A stretch of 64,000 nt of DNA, from contig NZ_AZDH01000018.1 of the NCBI RefSeq assembly GCF_001435445.1, forward strand, positions 106,746 to 170,745. The letters run 5' to 3'. The stretch is from Companilactobacillus kimchii DSM 13961 = JCM 10707. GTDB taxonomy: Bacteria > Bacillota > Bacilli > Lactobacillales > Lactobacillaceae. Both the position numbers and the translations under genes were made by a program. Positions 43,501 through 52,065 of the stretch are shown here, in pieces. Numbering within the stretch: the first letter of the stretch is position 1; the number at the start of each line of letters is the position of its first letter. The notes beneath the pieces were generated by a model. That model worked only from the letters and a program-made list of their open reading frames with translations, was not told the origin of the DNA and did not search any database.

Positions 43501-46250
43501 GATTCATTAACTGGTTTTCCAATGTATTGAATAGGATTGTTAGAATTGATTTCTTTACCATCAATATCAGTAATGACAACACCGCTAGGAGTGTAAGAAA
43601 CCTTGATTTTAGGAGTGTTGTAGCCATTGACGTCGGTTAATTTGACCTTATCAGAAGTAGTACCAATAGTACCAGCAGGAACGTCTACAGTTTGGATACC
43701 TTGAGAAGTAGCCACAGATACCTTAGATTCATTAACTGGTTTTCCAATATATTGAATAGGATTATCAGGAGTGATTTTTTTGCCATCAGTATCAGTAATG
43801 ACAACACCGCTAGGAGTGTAAGAAGCTTTGATTTTAGGAGTGTTGTACCCATCAACGTCGGTTAATTTGACATTGTCTGACGTAGTGCCAATAATGCCAG
43901 CAGGAACATCTACAGTTTGGGTACCTTGAGAAGTAGCTACTGACACTTGAGATCTGTTGACAGATTTTCCGGTGTATTGAATAGGGTTGTTAGAATTGAT
44001 TTCTTTACCATCAGCATCAGTAATGACAATACCACTAGGAGTGTAAGAAACTTTGATTTTAGGAGTATTGTACCCATCAACGTCGGTTAATTTAACGTTG
44101 TCTGATATAGTGCCAATAATACCAGCAGGAATATCTATAGTTTGGGTACCTTGAGAAGTAGCTACTGATACTTGAGATTTGTCGACAGGTTTCCCAGTAT
44201 ATTGAATGGGATTATCAGGAGTAATTTTTTTGCCATCAATATCAGTAATGACAATACCACTAGGAGTGTAAGAAATTTTGATTTTAGGAGTGTTGTAGCC
44301 ATTAACGTCGGTTAATTTAACATTGTCTGATGTAGTGCCAATAATACCAGCAGGAACATCTACAGTTTGGGTACCTTGAGAAGTAGCCACTGATATTTGA
44401 GATTTATCGACAGGTTTCCCAGTATACTGAATTGGATTATTAGAGGTTATGTTATTACCATCTTCATCGGTAATAACAGCACCAGTAGATGTATAGGAAA
44501 CTTTGATTTTAGGAGTGTTATAACCTTCGACATTTGGAAGAGCGACATCATTAGAAGTATTGCCGACGTTACCGGCAGGTACGTTAACATCTTTATCCCC
44601 CAAAGAAGTAGCTACAGATATTGTGCTTCCGGCAATCGGTGCCCCATAATAGTTAATTATCTCATCGGCATTAGTCGTTGCTGTGGTTTGCCCAAATGTA
44701 GCGTTAACTGTTTTAGTGGTTGTTGTATATGTTTGACCGTCGACTTCAAAGGTACTTGGAATGTCAACGGAACTAGTTTCGCCAACAATACCTTCAGCAA
44801 TAAATTGTTTATCACCGAGGTTAGTGTGAATAGTAACTAAGTTTTTTACAGTAGTTCCCTTTGATGCTACACCGCTTGCTGTAAAAGTAGTCTTATATAT
44901 TAATGAACTAGGATAGTGAACTTTTTGAGTCCCGTCGAAGAGGCTACCAATTCCACCGGTTGCATTATTATTGGCATCAAAAGTAGGAATACCGTTAAAC
45001 GAAAATGAATTATCAGAATTCTCCCAAATATTACCACTTGAGGAAGTGAGGGCAGTTTCTTTACTGAAGTAATCGTTATTATAGAGAATAATACTAGAAA
45101 GATTAGTTCCATCAAACATACCTTCTCCCTTGGATGAGTCTCCAGTATTTATATATTGAGTGAATATTACTTTTGATAGATCTAGGGTTTGAAGTTTACT
45201 ATCATTTTTAAACATTCCGTCTGTATGTCTCATACTACTTCCTTGCCAGGCACCAATATTTGGTGTGGTTAGGTTAGTACAATTAGCATAGGTATAGCTA
45301 GCATCGGATACGTTTTTAACATTTTTGTCTGATACGGAAGAATATTCAGTAGATTGTAAATTGGTGTCATTTTCGTACATATGACTAATATTTGTCATGG
45401 AACTTAAGTCGTTACCAGACCAATCAACGTCAGTTAGCTTAGAATCATTTTTAAACAATCCTTCAGCGTTTGTAGTCTCTGAAGTATTCAAATTAGAAAG
45501 GTTTTTAATAGTAGTTAAATTGTTCATATTAGAGAATATGTAAGAAGCATCTTTTGGAGCGGTGGTAGGTGCTGTGAAGTCGATTGTTGTGACGTCACTA
45601 GCATGTCCACCCCAAAGAGTAGTATCTGGTTTGCCAGTACTTTCGGCAATGGTACCACCGTTAATACTTAGATTACCTTCGGTATCAATAGTCCAATTGT
45701 CTCCGGAATCAGGTAATTTAGAAACTGTAGTGGATTCAGCAACTGGAGTTGCTGAATCTTTTTGATCAGTTACGGCTAATTTAGAATTAGCAGTTTCAGT
45801 AGTACCAGTTTGTGTAGTGTCGGCTTTTGTAGTATCTGCCTGTGTACCATCAGTTGAAGTTGTACTTGCTTCAGGAGTAACTGTTTGTGTTTCAACAGCT
45901 CCCGATTTTTTTGTATCAGTGGTTGAACTTACCGGAGTACTAGTTGATTTGGCTGTGTCAGTAGTCTGGTCTAATGTTGTTTCCTTGGCTGTGTTGTCAG
46001 TAGTAGTGCTGGCAACTGCGGCAAGTTTATCTGTGGCTGATTGAGTTTCCGTCGAAGGGACCTTAGCAGTCAAAGTTGTTTGTACTTGGTCATCGGTAGT
46101 ATCGGCCTTGACCAAAACACTTGGTGCACTTAGTAGGAACAATCCCCCTGCGATTGAAAGGCTACTAAGGACAACCCAATTTTTCTTTGATTTAACGAGG
46201 CGTTTTTTCTCGATAGTATTTGGATCATGCTTTAATTGTTGAAATCTCAT
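40596..46250 (-). CDS. Giant SLAP-domain surface adhesin with BspA-type and MucBP-like repeats
   Basis: 1884 residues. The N-terminus is a KxYKxGKxW-like signal (KKRLVKSKKNWVVLSSLSIAGG), then a Ser/Thr-rich linker to about 190, a DUF285/BspA-like leucine-rich block (about 195-450), then 14 clear repeats of about 75 residues plus one diverged repeat (about 480-1596), each built as PAG..GT...V/L..GY..P.V.V.Y...G...T...GN.I....P..Y.G. The C-terminus holds four SLAP repeats (about 1597-1884) ending in xYRVATxEW(V/I)KAS. No LPXTG motif, so anchoring is non-covalent through SLAP. Probably binds host, mucus or other cells (family inference). Start has AAAGGGG upstream. Confidence 0.9.
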   Translation of the reverse strand: MRFQQLKHDPNTIEKKRLVKSKKNWVVLSSLSIAGGLFLLSAPSVLVKADTTDDQVQTTLTAKVPSTETQSATDKLAAVASTTTDNTAKETTLDQTTDTAKSTSTPVSSTTDTKKSGAVETQTVTPEASTTSTDGTQADTTKADTTQTGTTETANSKLAVTDQKDSATPVAESTTVSKLPDSGDNWTIDTEGNLSINGGTIAESTGKPDTTLWGGHASDVTTIDFTAPTTAPKDASYIFSNMNNLTTIKNLSNLNTSETTNAEGLFKNDSKLTDVDWSGNDLSSMTNISHMYENDTNLQSTEYSSVSDKNVKNVSDASYTYANCTNLTTPNIGAWQGSSMRHTDGMFKNDSKLQTLDLSKVIFTQYINTGDSSKGEGMFDGTNLSSIILYNNDYFSKETALTSSSGNIWENSDNSFSFNGIPTFDANNNATGGIGSLFDGTQKVHYPSSLIYKTTFTASGVASKGTTVKNLVTIHTNLGDKQFIAEGIVGETSSVDIPSTFEVDGQTYTTTTKTVNATFGQTTATTNADEIINYYGAPIAGSTISVATSLGDKDVNVPAGNVGNTSNDVALPNVEGYNTPKIKVSYTSTGAVITDEDGNNITSNNPIQYTGKPVDKSQISVATSQGTQTVDVPAGIIGTTSDNVKLTDVNGYNTPKIKISYTPSGIVITDIDGKKITPDNPIQYTGKPVDKSQVSVATSQGTQTIDIPAGIIGTISDNVKLTDVDGYNTPKIKVSYTPSGIVITDADGKEINSNNPIQYTGKSVNRSQVSVATSQGTQTVDVPAGIIGTTSDNVKLTDVDGYNTPKIKASYTPSGVVITDTDGKKITPDNPIQYIGKPVNESKVSVATSQGIQTVDVPAGTIGTTSDKVKLTDVNGYNTPKIKVSYTPSGVVITDIDGKEINSNNPIQYIGKPVNESKVSVATSQGTQTIDIPAGTIGTTSNPIDLPTVDGYTAPQVKVNYTPQGNVVTDLDGNPITAKNPIKYFGNHVDSSTFSVTTPDGSKSVDIPAGTIGTTSNPIDLPTVDGYTAPQVKVNYTPQGNVVTDLDGNPINSNNPIKYVGTPNPAQKVTVTNLDGSTTTLNIPAGHYGDPETKVSATEQAGYQTPSVTVDYGKDGTPILKDQNGNVITDSSKPLTYTGNPVASSQTSVITSKGSQDITIPAGTVGTTQLVDLNPIDGYKTPQVKVTYKTDGTASITDVNGNSITNENPIKYVGTPNPAQKVNITNPDGSTTTLNIPAGNFGDKDITVAAPKEDGYTSPSVTITYGKNGTPVLKDGNGKVITDTNQPLEYTGNHVDSSTFPVTTPEGEKSVTIPAGTVGTTSDPITLPTVNGYTDPQVKVNYTPQGNVVTDLNGNPITSENPIKYVGTPNPAQKVNVTNPDGSTTTLDIPAGNFGDKDVTVTAPNKDGYQAPSVIVTYGPNGTPTLKDSKGKDIPSTGISYNGDPVPESKVNINTSKGSQEITVPAGTVGTTSNKISLNPINGYETPEVEVTYTSKGIVVKQNDKEISKDNPVQYLGVENPAQQLNVKNPDGSVSTVTVPAGRFGDAQRTINVPEKSGYKAPNLAVKYNADGKSTIIDINNDNKSVDLSTPIIYTPINSGNVNQETDVEDIKATLATFADKPAVDIYNFDNIQMSIAANRKLGTDTGWLTDQKLSFHGETYYRVATDEWVKASQVYLYKADLLNLKAHTDSDKELIRAEGNSLNHNLDKGTQFTSDRIAYINGQEYYRVSANEFIKVSDADVINGNPDSSAVKLVVATYSDQPAVQLYSFNGNQPNVISNQRLAPKTDWLVDQKTTVDGEIYYRVATDKWVKASQVYVFEYAKTVATVTGDAAKPLYTAEGNLSNRKLATNTSWKADRTIQLNGQTFYRLATNEFINAKDISIN

Positions 46251-46644
46251 AATTATTACCCCTTTATTCTATAAAGAATATAAAATATCACGGTATTGAT
46301 TATAGTTCTCTACTATTTTTATAGAATCCCAGATATGACAAACAATTCTTAATAAAAATGGAATATTTAATGCTAACAAAAGTATTAAAGAAAAAATTAT
46401 ATTTATGATAAAAATAAATCATTTGTATGTAATGGTATATACGAAATTAAGATGAATCTAATTTATCTAAAAAACATATGGCTAGGTTATATACTGAAAA
46501 TTCAATCTTCCTAGTTTTGATACTGCTTTCAGCTTTTATAAAAATCTTGCAAGTAAATTAAAAAAACATTAAAATAAGACGAATTATATAAAATAGTAAT
46601 TTGAATTATTTAATACAAGATTTCTTGTAAGAAGGGATGTTTAT

Positions 46645-48105
46645 ATGAGAAACCTTTTTAGGCGTTTAACCCTAAAAGAAGATCCAAGTATCTATGAAGA
46701 TAAAGATTCACATCTAGTGAGAGTTTTAACTGTTAAGGACTTTTTGGCTTTGGGAGTGGGGACAATCGTTTCAACTTCTATCTTTACTTTGCCAGGGGTT
46801 GTAGCGGCTCAACATACGGGTCCGTCAGTTGTCTTTTCTTTTATTATTGCGGCCATTGTAGCTGGGTTAGTAGCCTTTGCTTATGCGGAAATGGCGGCAG
46901 CAATGCCATTTGCTGGTTCAGCTTATTCATGGATCAATGTTATGTTTGGAGAATTTTTCGGCTGGATTGCCGGTTGGGCACTGTTAGCGGAGTATTTTAT
47001 TGCTTTAGCATTCGTTGGTTCGGGACTCTCGGCTAATTTCCGGGGACTGCTGGAACCGATTGGAATACATTTTCCCAATGCGATTGCCAATACTCTTGGC
47101 AGTAATGGTGGTGTTTTGGATTTAGTCGCTGTTATTGTAATTGCGGCCGTGGCATGGTTACTTTCTCATGGAGTTAGTGGTGCTGCTCGAGTTGAAAATA
47201 TTTTAGTAGTTTTAAAAGTTTTAGCAATTTTGGCTTTTATTGTTGTTGGATTAACGGCAATTCATATTGAAAATTATGTACCATTCATTCCTAAGTACCA
47301 TTTGAACAGTGACGGAACCGCTTTTGGTGGTTGGCAAGGAATTTATGCTGGTGTTTCGATGATCTTCTTGTCCTATATTGGCTTTGATTCGATTGCGGCT
47401 AATTCAGCTGAAGCTAAAGATCCAGGGAAGACGATGCCACGTGGAATCTTAGGTTCGTTGTTGATTGCAGTGACCTTGTTTATCGCTGTAGCGTTAGTTT
47501 TAGTAGGAATGTTTAAATACTCTTCATACGTTAATAATGCAGAACCTGTTGGTTGGGCTTTACGTCAAGCTGGACATCCATTGGTAGCTAGTGTAATTCA
47601 AGCCATTGCAGTTGTCGGGATGTTTACGGCGTTGATTGGTATGATGTTAGCAGGCTCACGTCTGATTTATTCCTTTGGTCGTGATGGGATGTTGCCTAAG
47701 TGGTTAGGAAAACTTAATCAAAAGAAACTTCCGAATAATGCGTTATTAGTTTTATCGATTGTCGCTATTGTTTTAGGTGCTGTCTGTCCCTTTGCTTTCT
47801 TAGCACAATTGATTTCAGCTGGTACATTGATAGCCTTCATGTTTGTTTCTTTGGGAATCTATCCCTTGAGAAAAAGAGAGGGTAAGGATATTCAAAATCC
47901 TGATTTCAAAATGCCATTTTATCCAATTTTGCCGGCTTTAGGTTTTCTAGGTTCATTGATTGTTTTCTGGGGACTAGATATTCAAGCAAAACTTTATGCA
48001 GGTGGTTGGTTTGCTATTGGTTTAGTTATTTATTTTGCTTATGGAATGAGACATTCAACATTAGGCAAAAAATCTCAAGAAAAACAAAAAGAAGCTGCCA
48101 AGTAA
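46645..48105 (+). CDS. APC-family amino acid permease
   Basis: 486 residues with about 12 TM helices; the APC core GVGTIVSTSIFTLPGVVAA is helix 1, and GFDSIAANSAEAKDPGKTMPRGI is the family's loop. Resembles B. subtilis YfnA-like cationic or other amino acid transporters; the substrate is not clear. Clean AAGGGATG ribosome site. The 394 bases upstream (46251-46644) hold only AT-rich spacer with the divergent promoters. Confidence 0.88.
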   Translation: MRNLFRRLTLKEDPSIYEDKDSHLVRVLTVKDFLALGVGTIVSTSIFTLPGVVAAQHTGPSVVFSFIIAAIVAGLVAFAYAEMAAAMPFAGSAYSWINVMFGEFFGWIAGWALLAEYFIALAFVGSGLSANFRGLLEPIGIHFPNAIANTLGSNGGVLDLVAVIVIAAVAWLLSHGVSGAARVENILVVLKVLAILAFIVVGLTAIHIENYVPFIPKYHLNSDGTAFGGWQGIYAGVSMIFLSYIGFDSIAANSAEAKDPGKTMPRGILGSLLIAVTLFIAVALVLVGMFKYSSYVNNAEPVGWALRQAGHPLVASVIQAIAVVGMFTALIGMMLAGSRLIYSFGRDGMLPKWLGKLNQKKLPNNALLVLSIVAIVLGAVCPFAFLAQLISAGTLIAFMFVSLGIYPLRKREGKDIQNPDFKMPFYPILPALGFLGSLIVFWGLDIQAKLYAGGWFAIGLVIYFAYGMRHSTLGKKSQEKQKEAAK

Positions 48106-48121
48106 ATGGCAACTTCTTTTT
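48089..48121 (+). terminator. Terminator overlapping the permease stop codon
   Basis: GAAGCTGCCA and TGGCAACTTC pair across the stop codon, then TTTTT. Confidence 0.75.
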
Positions 48122-48125
48122 GTTT

Positions 48126-48173
48126 CTCGTCCCGAACGACTGTTGATCATCCAACCTATCGGATGGGCCCGAG
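48126..48173 (-). other. Compact structured element, function unknown
   Basis: On the minus strand CTCGGGCCC closes with GGGACGAG and CATCC/GGATG forms an inner hairpin; GC content is far above the flanks. Neither tRNA nor a known riboswitch could be matched. The 48174-48412 spacer is otherwise AT-rich and featureless apart from the next gene's promoter. Confidence 0.35.
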
Positions 48174-48412
48174 TAATAATTTTGTATACTTAGTATAACA
48201 AGTGATCGGACAAAAATAAAGTCAAATTTCAATCGAATTTATTATACAAAATGTATAATTATAAGAATATCTTTTGAAACGTGTGGTTATCAATGCCTAT
48301 AATTTAAAAAATCATGCCAATTGCAATAATTATCAAAAATAATAAACATTTAGTGTGTCACTTTTTCAGATTAGAACTATAATGAACTCGTAACTAAGGA
48401 GGTTGTTGAATT

Positions 48413-48661
48413 ATGGCAGAAGTAGATCCATCAAAGATGGCTGATGCAGCCATTGCAAAAGAACCAGAAGTATTAAACCTAAAGATGAGCGAGGCTTTCG
48501 ACTGGAGTGACGATAAGACAGTTGTTCGTGACGCTATTTGGGATTATTTCATGGAAAACAACGATCACGACACAGTTAAAGCTGAAGAAGCTGAAAAACC
48601 ATTCTTGGATATGAAAGATGCAGATGTCCGTGACTGGATTGAGAAGAATCTCAAGAAATAA
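48413..48661 (+). CDS. Small acidic protein of unknown function
   Basis: 82 residues with a strong GGAGG ribosome site and codon usage typical of well-expressed genes. Rich in Asp/Glu and Lys, predicted helical (e.g. MSEAFDWSDDKTVVRDAIWDYFMENNDHDTVKAEEAEK). No signal peptide or TM. No family recognised. Confidence 0.7.
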   Translation: MAEVDPSKMADAAIAKEPEVLNLKMSEAFDWSDDKTVVRDAIWDYFMENNDHDTVKAEEAEKPFLDMKDADVRDWIEKNLKK

Positions 48662-48693
48662 GCTAGTCTTTAAATTTAAATAGTACCAACCTT

Positions 48694-48733
48694 CCTTTAG
48701 AGTACGAGAAGCGTTCTCTAAAGGATTTTTTTA
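48694..48733 (+). terminator. Rho-independent terminator
   Basis: CCTTTAGAG..AGCG..CTCTAAAGG followed by T7. Confidence 0.9.
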
Positions 48734-48757
48734 TGCAAAAATTATCACGATATATAT

Positions 48758-48790
48758 AAAATCCCACCTCTGATTTCAGAAGTGGGATTT
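48758..48790 (-). terminator. Terminator of the DUF6056-like operon
   Basis: AAATCCCAC..TCTGA/TCAGA..GTGGGATTT, downstream of the minus-strand gene ending at 48794. Confidence 0.85.
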
Positions 48791-48793
48791 GTG

Positions 48794-50263
48794 TTATTTC
48801 AAAAAGTGTTTGTAAGTATCAATATGATTTTTCCAGTAAGGAGCATTCTGCTGATTCATTAGATCGTTGAACCAAACAAATTTTACGTAAGGCACATGTT
48901 TGGTTAACTCTTTCTTACCATTGTAGTAATCAGGATCACTGACACGGATTAGGTTAGCATGGTAATTAGCGTACATTATTGACTGATAAGTATAACCACA
49001 GACAATTAATGTCACTATCAATACAAGATTGACCAAATAATTTTTTATTGGTAATTGATCTAGAGCAGATAGGACGAATTTCATTCCAATTAAATACATC
49101 AAAATATAAGATAAGAAATAACCACGGCTGTTCACGGGTGAAGAAACGAATAACAATTGTCCAGCAATAACACCGGTCAATAAGTAATAGAGCCACATTT
49201 TAGGATCATCTCTGAAGAAGACCCAAATGCAATAACCGATGAAAATCATTAATGCGATACTGACTAAACTCTCCGGTACAGCGATGCTTGCACGAACCGT
49301 TTTGTAGCCATACATCGGATTTAAATGAAAATTATTTCTGAAGAAATTATTGATAACAATGTAATAAATTAAAAAGACAACTGCAAAGATAGAAACGGCC
49401 AATTTATTTTCTGATGAAATCTTAGTTTTGATTGCTAAGACAAAGATGGCTAAGAGAATAGCTATCAAAAGAATAAGATTGAAAGTAATCAGCCAGAAGT
49501 GAGTGACTTTAGAATAAGTATCCCAAATGGTACTTAGAGTATAAGAAGTTTTACGGTAAGTACTAACCTCGTGATATCCCTTATGGGTAAACATGATAAG
49601 TGCTGAACCAATTGTTCCTAAAAAATAGGTGATATGGTAACTTTTGAGGTCTTTTTTCCAATAAGAATACCCCAAAACTAATAATCCCAGGGCTAATTGG
49701 GTGATGTTCCAAACTTCATTAAATAGACCGCCTGCCAAACCTAATAGTAGCAACAAAATAGAAACGATTGGAACAAATTTATTTGCAACACCTTTGTCGA
49801 CTACGATGATATAGATTAATCCCATAACTACAGGAGGGACGTAATTTACAAAGCCGGCATTCCAACCCAGAATGTTATTAATAAAGGCATCTTGCATAGT
49901 GAAAATAAAGAGAAACGATAATAGAAGTGATGTGATGGTCTTTTTAGATAAGTACCAGATACACCACAAGAGCAGGGTCCAAAAAATTCCGTAAGCTAAA
50001 ATGGCTACTGGCAATTTGTGCATGGTGACGATTTCCAAAAGATTACCTAGGTAGCGACCATTACTACTACCGCCATACGTGGCTTGGGGACCGTAGAACA
50101 TGTGATTCATTAAGTATTTCCCCATTTTACCTAACCAAAAGTAATCATCGCCAGATGGAATCACTAAGAATCGAAAGGCACAGAAGTATATAAAGGAGAC
50201 TCCAAACATTATTATCGTAAATATTTTTTTGAGTGTACTATTACCACTTATTTTTTTGGACAT
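48794..50263 (-). CDS. Multi-TM protein, DUF6056-like (GT-C-type candidate)
   Basis: 489 residues with about 11 hydrophobic helices. The first outer loop carries PSGDDYFWLGKMG, then GGSSNGRYLGNLLEI, the Asp/Arg arrangement I associate with DUF6056 and lipid-linked sugar (GT-C-fold) glycosyltransferases; this link is moderate only. No cytoplasmic nucleotide-binding domain. It is the second gene behind the ATA-start gene and under a probable XRE operator. May modify wall or surface glycans. Confidence 0.6.
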   Translation of the reverse strand: MSKKISGNSTLKKIFTIIMFGVSFIYFCAFRFLVIPSGDDYFWLGKMGKYLMNHMFYGPQATYGGSSNGRYLGNLLEIVTMHKLPVAILAYGIFWTLLLWCIWYLSKKTITSLLLSFLFIFTMQDAFINNILGWNAGFVNYVPPVVMGLIYIIVVDKGVANKFVPIVSILLLLLGLAGGLFNEVWNITQLALGLLVLGYSYWKKDLKSYHITYFLGTIGSALIMFTHKGYHEVSTYRKTSYTLSTIWDTYSKVTHFWLITFNLILLIAILLAIFVLAIKTKISSENKLAVSIFAVVFLIYYIVINNFFRNNFHLNPMYGYKTVRASIAVPESLVSIALMIFIGYCIWVFFRDDPKMWLYYLLTGVIAGQLLFVSSPVNSRGYFLSYILMYLIGMKFVLSALDQLPIKNYLVNLVLIVTLIVCGYTYQSIMYANYHANLIRVSDPDYYNGKKELTKHVPYVKFVWFNDLMNQQNAPYWKNHIDTYKHFLK

Positions 50264-50299
50264 GAGGTTGATTAGATCCTATCTATAATTATTTGAAAT

Positions 50300-50767
50300 T
50301 TATTTACTAGATGTGAAAACATTGGAAAAATCGGATGAATATTTGTTTATTGTAAATTGTTTATACTTGTCTAGACTACGATGTTTTAAGGTAAGAACTA
50401 TTGTGTTATTGATAATATGATTATCAGTACGAATACAGGGTTTAATTCGGTATATCAAAGCATATTCATGTAGATTCTTCATTTTATAAACATCAATGGA
50501 AACCGTTTGGTAATTATCCCAATCAAAAGGGCCATCTTTTTGGTCAATGGCTTTTCGCGCTAACTTAGTGAACTGTTTCTTTTGGTAATCATTCAAATGA
50601 TGCGTTTTGTTATTTTCCAAAACAATCTGTTTGCCAGAGAAATAGAAGTAGGGAGCTGAATAATAACTGCGATGAACCTGGGGAATAATGAAGGCTGCCA
50701 AAAGTAAAATTAGACAAAAGAATAGAACAACCTTATCCAGAAAATTATGTTTTTTAGCTTTAACTAT
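50300..50767 (-). CDS. Membrane-anchored protein with apparent ATA start
   Basis: 155 residues if read from ATA at 50765-50767. That codon has an ideal GGGGGAA site six bases upstream and yields a short basic segment (VKAKKHNFLDK) followed by a complete TM helix (VVLFFCLILLLAAFIIP). The first standard start, TTG at 50701, would cut the helix in half and has no ribosome site. The rest is a soluble extracytoplasmic domain, unrecognised. 36 bases upstream of the DUF6056-like gene, same operon. Either a natural rare start, a decayed start codon, or a sequencing error of ATG to ATA. Confidence 0.5.
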   Translation of the reverse strand: MVKAKKHNFLDKVVLFFCLILLLAAFIIPQVHRSYYSAPYFYFSGKQIVLENNKTHHLNDYQKKQFTKLARKAIDQKDGPFDWDNYQTVSIDVYKMKNLHEYALIYRIKPCIRTDNHIINNTIVLTLKHRSLDKYKQFTINKYSSDFSNVFTSSK

Positions 50768-50795
50768 GTTATCTTCCCCCTATACTGAATTCCTA

Positions 50796-50810
50796 GTACA
50801 TTAAATGTAC
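50796..50810 (-). promoter_or_regulatory. XRE operator upstream of the ATA-start operon
   Basis: GTACA-TTAAA-TGTAC, a perfect 5-5-5 inverted repeat flanked by TTTTGTACATT, as at 51684. It sits within the presumed promoter, between the XRE gene and the operon it precedes. Confidence 0.6.
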
Positions 50811-50822
50811 AAAATCAAAAGT

Positions 50823-51641
50823 CTATTTTAAATAACGTTTCTCAATTTGATTTTCTTCGGATAATAAACTTTTTATACTAAGTCGAGTTTCAACTAGTTT
50901 ATCATTTAACTTATCGCGATAGTATTGTTGTACCAATTGTTTCATAGAATCAATTTGGTAGTCAGTACCGTCCCAATTTAATGTACCATCTTTTACGAAT
51001 TTTTTTGCAACTTCATCAAAAGATTTTTGAGTCCATTTAGTATTTTTGGTATGAGTCGACCTTTTTTCTAATTCATGTAGTACATCCATTGCCTGTCCTT
51101 CAAAGGATAATACTTGATCAACATAGATTTTTTGAAAATATGGATTAGAGATGCGGTCGATTTCTTCTAAATTGGTTTCGTAATTGACACCTTTAGAAGT
51201 GAATATCTGAAATAAGCCTGGGTAAATCTCTTTAAATATGCGGTCTTCAACGCTAGATTCATCATCTCTTAAAACATGATCCTTTAATTTAGTGATATGT
51301 CTGACGATGACGTCATCAGGATGAAAATCGCCATTGGTTACATCGATTAATTTTTTGAAGGTGACATTTGATTTGTAACCATAGTTATTGATGATCTTTA
51401 AAACCTTATTTTCTAAAACATCCTTAAGATCACCATAGTATAGGTAGTCACTGCTGGTATTAAGTACTGTCGATAAACGGTCCATTGTCGCTTTCTTAGG
51501 AAGTCCACGACCTTTTTCCCATTCATTAATAGTGCTCTTACCACTGACACCGATAATGTCGGCTAAACCTTGCATGCTTAGATTTTTACTTTTTCGTAAT
51601 TTCATCAGGCGAACACCAAAATCGGATTTTGAAATATTCAT
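50823..51641 (-). CDS. XRE-family HTH regulator, 272 residues
   Basis: Cro/C1-type HTH at the N-terminus: LMKLRKSKNLSMQGLADIIGVSGKSTINEWEKGRGLPKKATMDRLSTVLN, followed by a long domain of unknown function (about 70-272). ATG 51641 is preferred: GGTGAT lies nine bases upstream, whereas the ATG at 51662 has no ribosome site. A GTACA-N5-TGTAC palindrome lies 43 bases upstream of the start and another in front of the operon that follows, so it probably regulates itself and the membrane-protein operon. Confidence 0.85.
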   Translation of the reverse strand: MNISKSDFGVRLMKLRKSKNLSMQGLADIIGVSGKSTINEWEKGRGLPKKATMDRLSTVLNTSSDYLYYGDLKDVLENKVLKIINNYGYKSNVTFKKLIDVTNGDFHPDDVIVRHITKLKDHVLRDDESSVEDRIFKEIYPGLFQIFTSKGVNYETNLEEIDRISNPYFQKIYVDQVLSFEGQAMDVLHELEKRSTHTKNTKWTQKSFDEVAKKFVKDGTLNWDGTDYQIDSMKQLVQQYYRDKLNDKLVETRLSIKSLLSEENQIEKRYLK

Positions 51642-51683
51642 ATAATTAACATCACCAATCATTTTTAATTTGGACTATTATTA

Positions 51684-51698
51684 GTACAACTAATGTAC
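51684..51698 (-). promoter_or_regulatory. XRE operator upstream of its own gene
   Basis: GTACA-ACTAA-TGTAC with the same flanks as the site at 50796; a single TGTACA half-site lies further up at 51729. Confidence 0.6.
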
Positions 51699-51785
51699 AA
51701 AAGGATAATAAAGTGGTATATAATATAATGTACAATTAGTTAATATCTAATATTATTAATAGTATTATTTTATTAAAGTACAGAA

Positions 51786-51824
51786 AAAAAGCATTTCCAT
51801 AGCCCACATGACTAAGAAATGCTT
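51786..51824 (-). terminator. Terminator, minus strand
   Basis: AAGCATTTC..GAAATGCTT with T7 on the minus strand. Nothing recognisable ends directly before it. Confidence 0.65.
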
Positions 51825-51945
51825 CTTCCATTATTATTAGTAATAACTAATTAGAAATGTTAGTTGCAAAGTTTGGCTCGCAGGCACATGCGTTAGCAAT
51901 TCTTTGATGTAGATTAATGCTAATAATTTTGAGTCTTGATTTTAT

Positions 51946-52065
51946 ATAAAAAGGCTACGGATTAACGTAGCCCGGTACGCAATTATCATAGGATTGATTT
52001 GTCAGGTGTACCAACGTTTAGTTATTTGAGGGAATAACTTACTTAATAAACTACCGCATTTATTA
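51946..52065 (-). ncRNA. Candidate small RNA ending in a strong terminator
   Basis: On the minus strand TTGTCA-16-TACACT (about 52092-52065) is a possible promoter. The transcript would hold AGTTATT/AAATAACT and GGTAC/GTACC pairings and end at GGCTACG-TTAAT-CGTAGCC-T5 (51946-51975). No protein is encoded. The interval 51663-52352, between two XRE genes, holds nothing else that I can assign. Confidence 0.35.

Noticed and set aside
41500..44700. Direct repeats read as a CRISPR or tandem-repeat array
   Set aside because: The repeats are about 225 bases, in frame and diverged at synonymous positions; they encode the protein repeats of the SLAP giant.
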